A DNA stretch of 53,542 bases from Polyangia bacterium (GTDB taxonomy: Bacteria; Myxococcota_A; Polyangia; Fen-1088). Below, in pieces: positions 35,574-44,847 of this stretch (the stretch's first letter is position 1; every line of letters begins with the position of its first letter). A model generated the notes under the pieces. That model did not search any database. It saw nothing but the letters and a program-made list of their open reading frames with translations, and was not told the DNA's origin. The position numbers were made by a program, and so were the translations under genes. The stretch lies in the NCBI GenBank assembly GCA_036268875.1, contig DATATI010000075.1:1-53542 (forward strand), read 5' to 3'.

Positions 35574-37937
35574 TCAAAGGGACATCAAGAACGCAACCAA
35601 CGCTTCCCGGTCCGCCGCCGGCAGCGCCGCGAATTGATCGCGGATGGCCGCCGCCTCGCCGCCGTGCCACAGCACCGCCTCCGTCACGTTGGCGGCGCGC
35701 CCGTCGTGCAGCAGGCCGGTGTGGCCGTTGACCGTCTGGTAAAGGCCGAGGCCCCACAAGGGCGGCGTGCGCCACTCGGACGCTGACGGCGGCGCGCCTG
35801 GTTTGTCGTCGGCGGCGACGCCGCTTTCGTCCGCCAGGTCGGCGCCCATGTCGTGCAGCAACAGATCGGTGAACGGACGCACCGCCTGGCCGCGCAGCTC
35901 GGCGAAGGGATGGTTGGCGCCGGTGACCACGTCGGTGACGTGGCACTTGGAACAGCCGACGGTCTTGAAGACCTGCTCGCCGTGGCGCACGGTCGGGTCT
36001 TCACCGTCACGCTGGGGCGACACGCCGATGAGGCGCATGTACGTGGTCAGCTTGTTCAGGTCGTCGTCGCCAAGCTCGACCTTGCCGGTGGAATCAGGAA
36101 TCAGGCTGGTGCCCACGCCCAGATCCGCCTCGGCGGCGTCGGCCACCTGGTGCACGACGCTGACCTTCTCCGCCTTCCAGCCCAGGCGCCCGACGCGCAG
36201 GAGGTTGGTGCCTGGCTCGTTGACGAAGTTGGGGCGGCCGGAGATCCCGTCCTTGTCGCAGTCCAGCCGATCGGCGCGCGACAGGATGGTCTTTTCGTCG
36301 ATCGCCTCCAGCAGGCCGAGGCCGATCAACTTGCGCGCCAACCGTGCCGAGTAGCCGGTGATGGGTTGACCGTCTTTGGTCGTCACGGTGAAAGTCGGCC
36401 GCTTCAGCGTCACGCTGGTGCCGTCGGCCAGCGCCACGGTCTTCATGTCATAGCCGGCGACGGAGGCCGTGCCCTCTTGAAGCTGCAGCTGGTTGCCCAG
36501 CGCGCCGGCGTTGTACAGCTTGAACACCATCGAGCTCTGCGCGCTGAGCGGTCCGTCGAGCAGCGCGCCCGGACCGTTCTTCAAATGACAGTTCACGCAG
36601 GCGGTGGTGGAATAAAAGGGGCCGGCCTTGCCCGCCTGCGCCGTGAACACCGGGTTGTCCGGTTCGCTGTGCGCGCCGGTGACGAAGTCGGTGTGGAACA
36701 GGCGCCGGCCCTCGACGAAGTTCTGCACGTTTTCGTGCTGCATGTTCAGCGCCATCTGCTCGAAGTACGTGTCGGGCTCGGCGACCGCCCACACCACGGT
36801 GGTGTCACCGCCCAGCTGCGCGTTCGGCAGCGGGCCCGGGATGGCCACATAGTCCTTGTTGTTCGCGGTCATCCCGCCAAGGCCAATCCGATAGCGAAAG
36901 GTGTCGGTGTAATACGAATCGCGCGAGCCCGGCGAGGTCATGGTGGCGGGCGCGATGAAGACGCCGAACTCGAACTCGAAGTTCTCGCCCACGGTCATGG
37001 TGCGGCCGACGGGAATGTTGGTCTGATCGTACTGCTGGACGGCGGCGGTCTTGCCCATGGGCGGCATGGGCGCCGCGGGGACGTCCTTCATGTACTCGTT
37101 GTCCTGAAACGTGGCGTTGTTGCCTTGCTGCTTCCAGGCGCGCCAGTTGGTGATGCGGTTGCCGGTGTGATCGGGCATGGCGATCGGCAGGTAGGTGACC
37201 CGAATCTCCTGCTTCCCCATCGGCGTGAAGTCCTCGACTGTAAAGCCGTAGGTGCGGTCCTCGAAGTAATGACTGAGAAACGGCCCGTAACTGCCTTCCT
37301 TTTCGTGGCGGCCGCGCACCCGGCCGGCGCCGCGCGTGACCAGCACCCCGTCGTCGCGCGTGAAGATCACCGGTGGGTTCTTGACATCGGCGGCCGTGAA
37401 CAACGGCTGCACACCGCCGAGATCGACGTCGGTGGGGGCGCGCACCTGGCCGGTGAAATAGGCGTAAGCGGCCGCGACGTCGGCGTCGCTGATCAACGCC
37501 GGCGAATAGGCCGCCATGTTGGCGCTGCCGTTTCTGACCTGGTTTTCAAATTCGGCCAGGGTTCCTTTGAACCCGAACAGATCGGGATAGCGGGTGTTCG
37601 CCGTGCCATTGGCGGTGTGGCAAGCGCTGCAATTCGAGACGAAGGCGCCGGGCAGCGCGCCGCCGCACCGGTCGCTGGGCAGGCCGGTTGTCGTCGTCGG
37701 CTTCGGCATCTGGCCGCCGCCACTGGCGCCGGGCGCCGGGGTCGCGCCGGGATTGCCGAGGTTGGTCGAGCTTGGATCGCCGCTTTTGGGTGAGCCGCCT
37801 GGCCCGGGCGCAATTTGTCCCAAACAACCGGTCACAAGCGCGGCGACGGCGAGGGCGAGGGACGCCATGCGGGGGCCGCGCGTCGTCAGGTTGTGTGCGT
37901 CAGAGCGAAACGAATTCCGGTCTCGTGAGTTCGCCAC
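35574..37937 (-). CDS. multihaem DUF1111-type di-haem oxidoreductase lipoprotein
   Basis: This large 787-residue secreted protein has three CxxCH c-type haem sites: Cys103 (CSACH), Cys447 (CVNCH) and Cys662 (CSKCH). The C-terminal half, with LTTYMRLIGVSPQRDGEDPTV and TPPLWGLGLYQTVNGHTGLLHDGRA, matches the DUF1111/putative thiol-oxidoreductase di-haem family; the first haem belongs to an added N-terminal cytochrome-c-like domain. The N-terminus ends in a lipobox (LVTGC), so it is lipid-anchored. The start is a GTG at 37937; an ATG at 37868 is possible but would leave a signal peptide lacking basic residues. Function is unknown for most members; redox chemistry at the cell surface is likely. 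Confidence 0.85.
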   Translation of the reverse strand: MANSRDRNSFRSDAHNLTTRGPRMASLALAVAALVTGCLGQIAPGPGGSPKSGDPSSTNLGNPGATPAPGASGGGQMPKPTTTTGLPSDRCGGALPGAFVSNCSACHTANGTANTRYPDLFGFKGTLAEFENQVRNGSANMAAYSPALISDADVAAAYAYFTGQVRAPTDVDLGGVQPLFTAADVKNPPVIFTRDDGVLVTRGAGRVRGRHEKEGSYGPFLSHYFEDRTYGFTVEDFTPMGKQEIRVTYLPIAMPDHTGNRITNWRAWKQQGNNATFQDNEYMKDVPAAPMPPMGKTAAVQQYDQTNIPVGRTMTVGENFEFEFGVFIAPATMTSPGSRDSYYTDTFRYRIGLGGMTANNKDYVAIPGPLPNAQLGGDTTVVWAVAEPDTYFEQMALNMQHENVQNFVEGRRLFHTDFVTGAHSEPDNPVFTAQAGKAGPFYSTTACVNCHLKNGPGALLDGPLSAQSSMVFKLYNAGALGNQLQLQEGTASVAGYDMKTVALADGTSVTLKRPTFTVTTKDGQPITGYSARLARKLIGLGLLEAIDEKTILSRADRLDCDKDGISGRPNFVNEPGTNLLRVGRLGWKAEKVSVVHQVADAAEADLGVGTSLIPDSTGKVELGDDDLNKLTTYMRLIGVSPQRDGEDPTVRHGEQVFKTVGCSKCHVTDVVTGANHPFAELRGQAVRPFTDLLLHDMGADLADESGVAADDKPGAPPSASEWRTPPLWGLGLYQTVNGHTGLLHDGRAANVTEAVLWHGGEAAAIRDQFAALPAADREALVAFLMSL

Positions 37938-38005
37938 AAACCGAGAGTGGGCCGGGAAACGAAATTCCGTTGCCGATCAAAATCGATTTAGCCCCCGTGT
38001 GTGCG

Positions 38006-39112
38006 TCAGAGGCGGACACTGAGCCCGACCGATGCGGCCGGCGCCACGCGCGGCACCCGGTAAACGTCGCCCAGGCCAGTGATGCTGAACGTGGGCCGAT
38101 TCACTGACGTCGCCACCGCCACCTGCGCCACCGCCGAGAGCGAACGATAAAGCGGCACCTGCAGACGCAACGCCGGCAAGACCGCGTACCACGGCGCCAC
38201 CGCCTGGCTGTTCTCGGTCGAGCCCACCGACTGCACGCGCAGCGCGCTGGCCTGAACGCCAAGACAAGCGGACAGCGACGACGCCGCCCAGGCCCCGGCG
38301 CGATAGCAACCGGACAGCGCGCCGTCGATGTCGGTGACCCGCGCGGCGATGCCCGCCGCCGCGGTCGCCTCGGCGCGCGGCACCATCCCGAAGCGCAGGC
38401 TGCCGAACCAGCGCCGGCCGCCCGCATCGACGCCCAGACCAAAACCGAACGCCGGTCCGGGCGGTGACCCCCAGGCGCCGCGCCCGTCGATAAGTAGCGC
38501 CCAGCGCAGCGGCGGCAACGACAGCGCGCGTTCGCCGCGGCCGCCGTCGCTGGCGATGACCTCCGGACGCGCCAGGTCCGGCGGTGACGGAGCCGCGGGC
38601 GGCAACGAAGACAACGGCGGCGGCGGTGGCGGCACTTCTCCCGCCGGCGCGGGGGCGGGCGATTCGCCGGGCGCCGGGGTTTGCTCCGCCTCGACGGCGG
38701 TTCCCGCGCCGCGCGGATCCACCAGCAATGGATCCGCCGACAGCTCGACGCCTTCGCCGAAAGCCAGGCCCAGCACCAGCGTGGCGGCGCCCACCAGCGG
38801 CGTGCAGGCCCGCGCCTCCAGCTCGCGTTGGCCGGCGGTGCCGTCGCGATCGGTGCGCAGGTGCAGGAACCAGCGGCCGCCCCGCTGTTCGACCCGCGCC
38901 CACGCCGTCAGATGCGGTGGCGTGCGGCCACGGCGCACGCGCACCACCCGTTCCAACTGCGCCCGCACCACGTCAGCCGACGGACACTCGGGTGGCGCGT
39001 CCCAGAAAAAATCCAGCGGTAGCGACGAAGCAGACGCCCGCGCCGGCGCCGGCATCGCCGCCGCCAGCAGCGCCAGGGGCAAAAACCACCGCGCCCGGGC
39101 GGCGATGCTCAA
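38006..39112 (-). CDS. exported protein of the ECF-sigma trio, possible beta-barrel
   Basis: This 368-residue protein probably starts at a TTG (39112) that overlaps the stop of the preceding gene by 4 bp. It has a signal peptide (RARWFLPLALLAAAMPAPARASA), a small domain with paired Cys (PECPSADVV, ARACTPLVGAA), a Pro/Ala-rich spacer (about 150-210), and a C-terminal half made of alternating hydrophobic strands (LLIDGRGAWGSPPGPAFGFGLG, RRWFGSLRFGMVPRAE) ending in SVGLSVRL. The last feature, a terminal aromatic/hydrophobic strand, suggests an outer-membrane beta-barrel. It is the third gene of an ECF-sigma / membrane protein / exported protein operon. No enzymatic motif is seen. Confidence 0.78.
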   Translation of the reverse strand: MSIAARARWFLPLALLAAAMPAPARASASSLPLDFFWDAPPECPSADVVRAQLERVVRVRRGRTPPHLTAWARVEQRGGRWFLHLRTDRDGTAGQRELEARACTPLVGAATLVLGLAFGEGVELSADPLLVDPRGAGTAVEAEQTPAPGESPAPAPAGEVPPPPPPLSSLPPAAPSPPDLARPEVIASDGGRGERALSLPPLRWALLIDGRGAWGSPPGPAFGFGLGVDAGGRRWFGSLRFGMVPRAEATAAAGIAARVTDIDGALSGCYRAGAWAASSLSACLGVQASALRVQSVGSTENSQAVAPWYAVLPALRLQVPLYRSLSAVAQVAVATSVNRPTFSITGLGDVYRVPRVAPAASVGLSVRL

Positions 39113-39801
39113 CGTCCTCCGCAGCTTTCCTCCACCGACGTGCGCAGCGGCGAGCCCGGCGCTCGCTTCAAGATCTCGCCGGCCAGCGGTCGCGCCTGCG
39201 CGGTCTGCCCCAGCGCGCACAGCGCGAACACCCGCAAAGCGTCGCGCTCCATCCCCAGCACCGAATGCGGGTACCGGCGCGCGTGCTGCTGCGCCAGCGC
39301 CAGAGCGCGGGCGGCCTTGCCCTGCCGCCACGCTTGCTGCGCCTTGTGCAGCAACGAGAGCTCGGCCATCAGCGGATCGCGGCCAGGGCGACCGGATGAC
39401 GCTGGTGCAGCGGCGGGGACGATCGGCGTCGGCTCGACGGTGGGCGGCGGCACCGGCTCGGCCGCGACAGGCGGCGCGGCCACCGGCGCCGGCGCGACCG
39501 TCGCCAACGCCGGTCTTTGGGCTGGCGCTGACCTCGTCAGCCAGTACGTGCCCGCACCCAGCGACGCCACCACCGCCACGGTCACCGCGATCTTCAACCC
39601 GGACGCGATCCCAGCGGCGCCGGCCGCCTTGCCGGCCGCGACGGTCGCGCCCGCCGCCGTCGCCGGCGCGGACGCCATCGCGGCCACCACGCCGATGGCC
39701 AGCGCCTTGCGAATGCGTTCCTTGTCGTCCGCACTGGGCGTGCGCGCCGACCGAACCTGGTCGATCACCCGCCGCGCTTCAAGATTCATTGGATCGTCCA
39801 T
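39109..39801 (-). CDS. single-span membrane protein of the ECF-sigma trio (possible anti-sigma factor)
   Basis: This 230-residue protein has a cytoplasmic N-terminal region (MDDPMNLEARRVIDQVRSARTPSADDKERIRKALA), an Ala/Gly-rich hydrophobic zone with a clear TM helix (ASGLKIAVTVAVVASLGAG), a Pro/Ala-rich spacer and a C-terminal helical region reminiscent of TPR repeats (LHKAQQAWRQGKAARALALA). It overlaps the ECF sigma gene by 23 bp, the usual position for an anti-sigma factor, but I see no zinc-finger HxxxCxxC motif. Role inferred from position only. Confidence 0.78.
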   Translation of the reverse strand: MDDPMNLEARRVIDQVRSARTPSADDKERIRKALAIGVVAAMASAPATAAGATVAAGKAAGAAGIASGLKIAVTVAVVASLGAGTYWLTRSAPAQRPALATVAPAPVAAPPVAAEPVPPPTVEPTPIVPAAAPASSGRPGRDPLMAELSLLHKAQQAWRQGKAARALALAQQHARRYPHSVLGMERDALRVFALCALGQTAQARPLAGEILKRAPGSPLRTSVEESCGGR

Positions 39802-40366
39802 GCCCCCCCCACATTTGACCGGCTCGCTGGCTCACAACCCCGCTGCTGAAAATCTGTCGCGCCGCCCGCAGCCGCGTGCGCACGGTATTTTCGTTGATCG
39901 CCAGCGCTTCGGCGATCTCCACCGCCGTCATCTCTTCGATCTCGTACATCACGAAGACCTCGCGCTGCACGTCGGACATGCGGGCCAGCAGCTTGTCCAG
40001 CAAGGCGGCGGCGTCTTTTTGATCCAGCAACTCGGCCGGACCGCGGTCGGTGCTGGCGTGATCGTCGACCAGCGGCTCTCCCGTCGGAGCGTTTCCGTGC
40101 TTTTGTAGATAGTCGCGCACCACCCGCCGCACGATGGTCCACAGCCAGGTGCGCATCGACGAGCGGCCTTCGAACGTGCCCAGCTTGCGGTGCACGACCA
40201 TGAAGACTTCCTGCACGACGTCGTCGACGGCCGCGCGCGCGACGCCCCGGCTAAGGACGCTGCGCCAGACGAAAGAAAATTGCGTTTCGTAGACATCTTC
40301 AAAAGTCAGTTGTCCGGTTACCACCGGCAGGGGGCTAGGCAACGGCAAGCTGTCACGGTCAGTCAC
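39779..40366 (-). CDS. ECF-type RNA polymerase sigma factor
   Basis: This 195-residue sigma-70-family factor has region 2 (FSFVWRSVLSRGVARAAVDDVVQEVFMVVHRKL, then SMRTWLWTIVRRVVRDYLQ) and region 4 (LARMSDVQREVFVMYEIEEMTAVEIAEALAINENTVRTRLRAAR), separated by a short acidic linker, as in extracytoplasmic-function sigma factors. It directs RNA polymerase to its own regulon, often the operon that encodes it. It is the first gene of a three-gene operon with a membrane protein and an exported protein. Confidence 0.94.
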   Translation of the reverse strand: MTDRDSLPLPSPLPVVTGQLTFEDVYETQFSFVWRSVLSRGVARAAVDDVVQEVFMVVHRKLGTFEGRSSMRTWLWTIVRRVVRDYLQKHGNAPTGEPLVDDHASTDRGPAELLDQKDAAALLDKLLARMSDVQREVFVMYEIEEMTAVEIAEALAINENTVRTRLRAARQIFSSGVVSQRAGQMWGGHGRSNES

Positions 40367-40426
40367 GGACCCTTCCCTTTCCGAGACAGTGGACCCGGCC
40401 CCCAGAAACCGTTGCCTGCGGGCGCG

Positions 40427-42523
40427 TCATGGGCTGCGGATCTGCAAGCCGGCCTGCAGCCCCTGCAGATATGTGCTGCTGTTCAATGAAAACCCCACAT
40501 CCAGCCGATCCAGGCCGGTGGGCGCCGCCACTGTCTTCGAGGCGTTCTTGCTGACTGACACGCCGTCCACCGACACCTGTTCGGTCGTCCCCCCCCACTG
40601 GGCGTCGATTTCGTGGCGAACCCCGTCGATGGCGTTGGCGGTGTGCCCGAATGACCAGGCGGTGCCGGTGCCATTGAGGCCGACGAAATAGAAAATGCCG
40701 CCGTTCTGCTGCAGGTAAAGATTGACCTGTTCACTGAACGAACCGGCCCGGTTGATATTGACCATCGCCTGATCGTTCAAGCGCGGGCCCGCGGGCAACA
40801 CCACGCTCATATGCAAGCCGGTGGCACCGACCGGCAAGTTGCCGTCGTCGGCCACATAGGTCAGCTGATCTGCCGCCTGGGGGTTGGCCGCCAGCAGCGA
40901 CAAGGGCAAGTAGGGTCGATTGGCGTCCAGTTGCATGCCGGCCACATGAACCCACGGGCTGCTCCCGTCGCCGGCAAAGGTCGCCGTGTTCGTGTCGTCG
41001 AGCAGCGTCAGCCGATAATCCAGCGCGCCGCCCTCGACGGTGAAGGTGTACGTGCAACGAAAGATCTGGTGGCCCCAGTCTTCGATGGTCGCGCCCGCGT
41101 TTACGGGCGCCGTCGCCACCGTTCCTGATTCAAGGTCGAACACCGCCTGGCCGTGCGCTGCCACCTCGACGCCGATCAGGTGACCAGCGCCAGAGTGGGC
41201 GAAGAACGACAGCCCTTGGCGCGGCCCGCTGAACATCGCGTGCCGCAGCAACGTGTGGGCGACGGCGTTCGTCGATGGGATCAGCGCTTTCATCGTCTGA
41301 TCGCCGTCGACGAAGGTGACCGCGCCGGGCGTCGCCGTCAGCTCGGCCAACGTCCACTTGGCCGGATCGGGATCGACCAGTTGCATGCGCCCCGGCTCGG
41401 CGAAATAACCGCAGCCGAAGGTTCCGACGGCGTCGGTGCGGCAAGCGATGCGCGGCCAGTCCGGCCCCACCAAGAACAGCCGGCGCGCGCCGCCCGATTG
41501 CAGCTGGATGTCCACGTAAGCCAGCGAATCGCGCAGCCCGTCCTTGGGCAGCGCCGTTCCGGTGGCCAGGCGCGGGAAGACGCCGGTCAACGCGGCGAAC
41601 CGCTGATGGCTCAGCGCCTGCCAGCTTGCCGGATCACCAAGGGCCCCCGGCGCAGCAACGAAAAGCTGGAACAGAGCCAGCTGCACGCCAAAGAGAGCGC
41701 CGCCCGCCGCGCCGCCGACAGTCAATGGGCTTGGCCCGCCGACATCGCCGACCCCGGCGAGATCGGTCAGCACCCCCGCGCGCCCGTCGCAGTCGATGCG
41801 TCCGCCCTGCCCGCGGCTGACCCAGGCCAGGCAGTGGTACCAAGCGCGCGTCGACAAACCCTCCGAAGCGATCTGCGCGGCGTGGGTGCCGTCGCCGAGG
41901 GCCAGCACCAGGGCGCCGGCGCTGCTGGTGGCCAGCGACCAGCCCGCGGCGCCCGTTCCCTGGCCGACGATGGGCGCCCCGGGTGCGGCGCGGAAAACCA
42001 GCTCGACCACAAAGTCACCGGTCGAAGCCGTCGCCGCACCGTCGGTGGCGACGAATGAAGGAGCATCGGTGCCAAGGCCCACCGCCTGCGTGGCGTCGAT
42101 GAACGGCGTGGCCAGCGCGAGCTGGGTGATGCCGGCGGCGGGCGCCAGCAGCGATCCGCGATCGGCGTGCCACCCGTCGCTGGCAGCGCGCTCGCCGCGA
42201 TAACGAAGCGCCGCGGTCACCGCCGCCCCCGACGGCAACGTCAGCGTTTCTGGCAGGAGCGACACCCCGTTGAGGCTGAGGTCGACGGAGAACCGGCACG
42301 AGCCGCCGGTGCTGCACGCCGCCGCCGTCGGCGCGCCACCGTCGCCACCGGTGGCGCCGCCACCCGCCCCGCCGCCGCTGCCAGGCGCGAGCCCACCCGC
42401 GTCGTAAGACCCGATGATGTAGCGATCAGCCACGCACCCGGCGCTGCCCGTGCACACCGCCAGCGCCGCCGCCAGCCCGCACGCTGCGCTCACGCTGCGA
42501 ACGATGGAAGCACTGACAGCCAC
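40427..42523 (-). CDS. large secreted lipoprotein with LamG/concanavalin-like domains
   Basis: This lipoprotein has about 698 residues, with a probable GTG start at 42523. The signal peptide ends in SAGC (Cys30); a Gly/Ala-rich linker follows. A LamG-like sandwich spans about residues 140-290 (GDFVVELVFRAAPGAPIVGQG, WYHCLAWVSRGQGGRIDCDG). A middle domain (about 400-540; YFAEPGRMQLVDPDPAKWTL, YTFTVEGGALDYRLTLLDD) resembles carbohydrate-binding sandwiches, and a third concanavalin-like region closes the protein (VDGVSVSKNASKTV, RLDVGFSLNSSTYLQGL). It probably binds glycans or surfaces. The frame stays open upstream to 42589, so the start is uncertain. It stands downstream of, and antiparallel to, nothing obviously related. 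Confidence 0.78.
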   Translation of the reverse strand: MAVSASIVRSVSAACGLAAALAVCTGSAGCVADRYIIGSYDAGGLAPGSGGGAGGGATGGDGGAPTAAACSTGGSCRFSVDLSLNGVSLLPETLTLPSGAAVTAALRYRGERAASDGWHADRGSLLAPAAGITQLALATPFIDATQAVGLGTDAPSFVATDGAATASTGDFVVELVFRAAPGAPIVGQGTGAAGWSLATSSAGALVLALGDGTHAAQIASEGLSTRAWYHCLAWVSRGQGGRIDCDGRAGVLTDLAGVGDVGGPSPLTVGGAAGGALFGVQLALFQLFVAAPGALGDPASWQALSHQRFAALTGVFPRLATGTALPKDGLRDSLAYVDIQLQSGGARRLFLVGPDWPRIACRTDAVGTFGCGYFAEPGRMQLVDPDPAKWTLAELTATPGAVTFVDGDQTMKALIPSTNAVAHTLLRHAMFSGPRQGLSFFAHSGAGHLIGVEVAAHGQAVFDLESGTVATAPVNAGATIEDWGHQIFRCTYTFTVEGGALDYRLTLLDDTNTATFAGDGSSPWVHVAGMQLDANRPYLPLSLLAANPQAADQLTYVADDGNLPVGATGLHMSVVLPAGPRLNDQAMVNINRAGSFSEQVNLYLQQNGGIFYFVGLNGTGTAWSFGHTANAIDGVRHEIDAQWGGTTEQVSVDGVSVSKNASKTVAAPTGLDRLDVGFSLNSSTYLQGLQAGLQIRSP

Positions 42524-42640
42524 TTCGGTCTCATGGTCGGCGGTTCCGCCGCATAAGACAAGTGTTTGCCCAGCTGCCGTGATCAGCAAGGTCGATCCGC
42601 GCCGAGGAAAACAGGCCTGGACGCGCCCTAAAGCCGCGGC

Positions 42641-43930
42641 CTATCCGCGCGTATTGCGGAAGCGGGCCACCGTCGTCGCCTCTGGATTTACGCGGATGGT
42701 CCCGGCGTCGGCGTCGACCACCAGCAGGTGATCTGGCCGCACCCACGAGAACACTCCAGTCACCGACCCCAGCAACGGCACGCCCGCCTCGCGCACGATG
42801 GCGGCCACGGCGCCGTCAACCGGCAGATCGCCGTCGACGACGAAGGCGGAAGCGCCGCGCGAGATGGCGTTCAACACCATGAAGGCGCGCAGGTTCTCCA
42901 CCACCACGATCGCCCCGGTGCGCACCAGCGGACGGCCCGTCGTGGCGGCATGGACCAGCACGCACAGGTCTTCGATCTCCGCGGCACGTTCGGCCATGGC
43001 GTCGGCGGTGGCGTGATCGTTCTGCGCCACGCGGAAGGCCACCCGGGCATATTCGCGCGCCACATCCGACAACGCCGGCAGCGGAGACGGCGCTGCCACG
43101 GCGGCGGACAGACGCTCGCGAAAACGGCGGTCTTCCAAGATCAGCGCCAGCGTCCCCAACTCGCGCGCCAGGGGGCCGCCGATCCGCTGCACGGCCTTGC
43201 CCACTTCGCTCTGCAGGCGCTGCAGCGCCACCTCCAGCGACAGGGGATTGGGCCCGGCCGGCACCTTCGTGTACGACAGCGCGGCCAGCGTGGGCAACAC
43301 CTCGGCGCGTCCCATGGCCGCGCCGCCGGACAGCGAGACACCGCGCAAACGAGCCACACCGTGGTCGGTTTGCCGATCGCGCTCGCGTCCCTCGGCCCGT
43401 TCAAGAGCGTGGCTTATCACCGCCGCCAGCGCGGTGGCCAGCACGACCTCTTCGGCGGCGAACGAGGCCGTCGGCCCACGCTGCAAAACCAGCACGCCGG
43501 TGGCGCCCATCCCCCGCAAGACCGGAACCGCCAGCAGCGCGGGGAACCGTTCCTCTCCCAGGCCCGGGATGTACTTGAAGTGTTCGTCAGCGTCGGCGGC
43601 GGTGACCGACACCGGGCGCAGCCGATCGGCGACGAAGCCGATGATCCCCTCGCCCACGCGCAGGCGCACGCGTCCGATGGCGTCGACGGGAAAACCGACG
43701 TTGCCGCGCATGGTGAACACCGGACCGGCGGCGTCTTCCTCGCGCACGTAGATGCTGACCACGGCGCTGGCGGCGATGGCCGAGACCTCGGTGCACATGG
43801 CGGCCAACACCTCGTCAAGCCCGCGTGCCTGGCCGGCCACCTCGATCAGCCGGAAGATTCCGTCCAGGCTGCGGTCGCCCTGTTCGTGGACGACAATCGA
43901 CGAGTCCGACTCCAGATCCTTCGCCATCAT
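42641..43930 (-). CDS. GAF plus enzyme-I-like protein, degenerate PtsP homologue
   Basis: This 429-residue protein begins with a GAF domain (about 15-180; GIFRLIEVAGQARGLDEVLAAM, VRLRVGEGIIGFVADRLRPV), followed by the N-terminal part of phosphoenolpyruvate:phosphotransferase enzyme I (about 200-429). It resembles PtsP (enzyme I-Ntr) but ends after the swivelling phosphohistidine domain and lacks the PEP-binding TIM barrel. In the phosphohistidine loop the usual SH-x-AI-x-AR is DGAVAAIVREAGVP, so the phospho-accepting His is replaced by Gly373. It can therefore neither bind PEP in the normal way nor be phosphorylated there. A regulatory role sensing a small ligand through GAF is an inference. 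Confidence 0.85.
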   Translation of the reverse strand: MMAKDLESDSSIVVHEQGDRSLDGIFRLIEVAGQARGLDEVLAAMCTEVSAIAASAVVSIYVREEDAAGPVFTMRGNVGFPVDAIGRVRLRVGEGIIGFVADRLRPVSVTAADADEHFKYIPGLGEERFPALLAVPVLRGMGATGVLVLQRGPTASFAAEEVVLATALAAVISHALERAEGRERDRQTDHGVARLRGVSLSGGAAMGRAEVLPTLAALSYTKVPAGPNPLSLEVALQRLQSEVGKAVQRIGGPLARELGTLALILEDRRFRERLSAAVAAPSPLPALSDVAREYARVAFRVAQNDHATADAMAERAAEIEDLCVLVHAATTGRPLVRTGAIVVVENLRAFMVLNAISRGASAFVVDGDLPVDGAVAAIVREAGVPLLGSVTGVFSWVRPDHLLVVDADAGTIRVNPEATTVARFRNTRG

Positions 43931-44035
43931 CTGATGTTAGTTTACGGCCGCGCCGGTTTCCGGGCGGTTTCGAAGGTGTTAAATGTGCGCGCGCAAAGCG
44001 GCGAGCCACAGCCGTTATGATGCGGGCAGTGACGA

Positions 44036-44833
44036 ATGACGAATACGGCCAGTGACGGGCCTGCGCGGCGGCGCCTGGCGCGGATAATTGCCACGACAAT
44101 CCTGTTCGGCCTGGGACTTTTGATCGCCGCGGCGCCGGCGATTTTTCCGTCGGGCCGCGCGACGTTGTGGTTTGTGGGCGGCGGGGCGGCCGTGTGGTTG
44201 TTCCTCGGCGGCACGCTGTGGCGGCGACGAGACTGGAATGTCGCCGCCGACGACGCGCAAGTGATCCGCGGCGGAACACTTACGGTGGGGACGTGGGTGA
44301 CGCTGGCGCGCGGATTGTTGATCAGCGCCCTGGGCGGTTTCCTGCTGGCCCCGCCGGCGACGGGCGCGCCGGCCTGGTTGCCGGGCATGCTGTACACGGC
44401 GGCGGCGCTGGGTGATGGGCTGGACGGCGTGCTGGCCCGGCGACGGCGGCAAGCGACCAAGCTGGGCGCATCGCTGGACGTCACCACCGACGCGGTCGGA
44501 CTGCTGGTGGCGCCGCTTTTGGCGGTGGCGCGCGGACGCTTGCCGCCCTGGTACTTGCTGCTGTCGGCGGCATATCCACTGTTTCAGCTGGGCCTGGGCC
44601 TGCGCGAGCGCTGGCGTTGGCCGACGTTTCGCGCTCGCCTGCGGCCTTACTCCCGGGCGAAGCTTTTTGCCGGCGTGCAGATGGCCGTCGTCGCGGCGGC
44701 GCTTTATCCGGTGCTGCCGCGCTGGGTGCTGTGGCCACTGGCCTCGCTGGCCATGCTGCCGACGCTGGCGCTGTTCGGGCGCGAGTGGCGACTGGCGACG
44801 ACGACCACGGTGATCGAGCCAAGGGCGCGATGA
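44036..44833 (+). CDS. CDP-alcohol phosphotransferase-family membrane enzyme
   Basis: This 265-residue integral membrane protein has the complete CDP-alcohol motif DG-x2-AR-x8-G-x3-D-x3-D (starting DGVLARRRRQATKLG) preceded by GDGL. Two N-terminal TM segments, a soluble segment (RRRDWNVAADDAQVI) and TLTVGTWVTLARGLLISALGGFLL come before it. It transfers a phospho-alcohol from a CDP-linked donor to a lipid or other acceptor; which one is unknown. It converges on the glycosyltransferase at the end of the reductase/pterin-type operon with only 14 bp between stops, so it may belong functionally with it. The ATG at 44036 is the natural start. Confidence 0.85.
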   Translation: MTNTASDGPARRRLARIIATTILFGLGLLIAAAPAIFPSGRATLWFVGGGAAVWLFLGGTLWRRRDWNVAADDAQVIRGGTLTVGTWVTLARGLLISALGGFLLAPPATGAPAWLPGMLYTAAALGDGLDGVLARRRRQATKLGASLDVTTDAVGLLVAPLLAVARGRLPPWYLLLSAAYPLFQLGLGLRERWRWPTFRARLRPYSRAKLFAGVQMAVVAAALYPVLPRWVLWPLASLAMLPTLALFGREWRLATTTTVIEPRAR

Positions 44834-44847
44834 TCGTCGCGCCGCGG

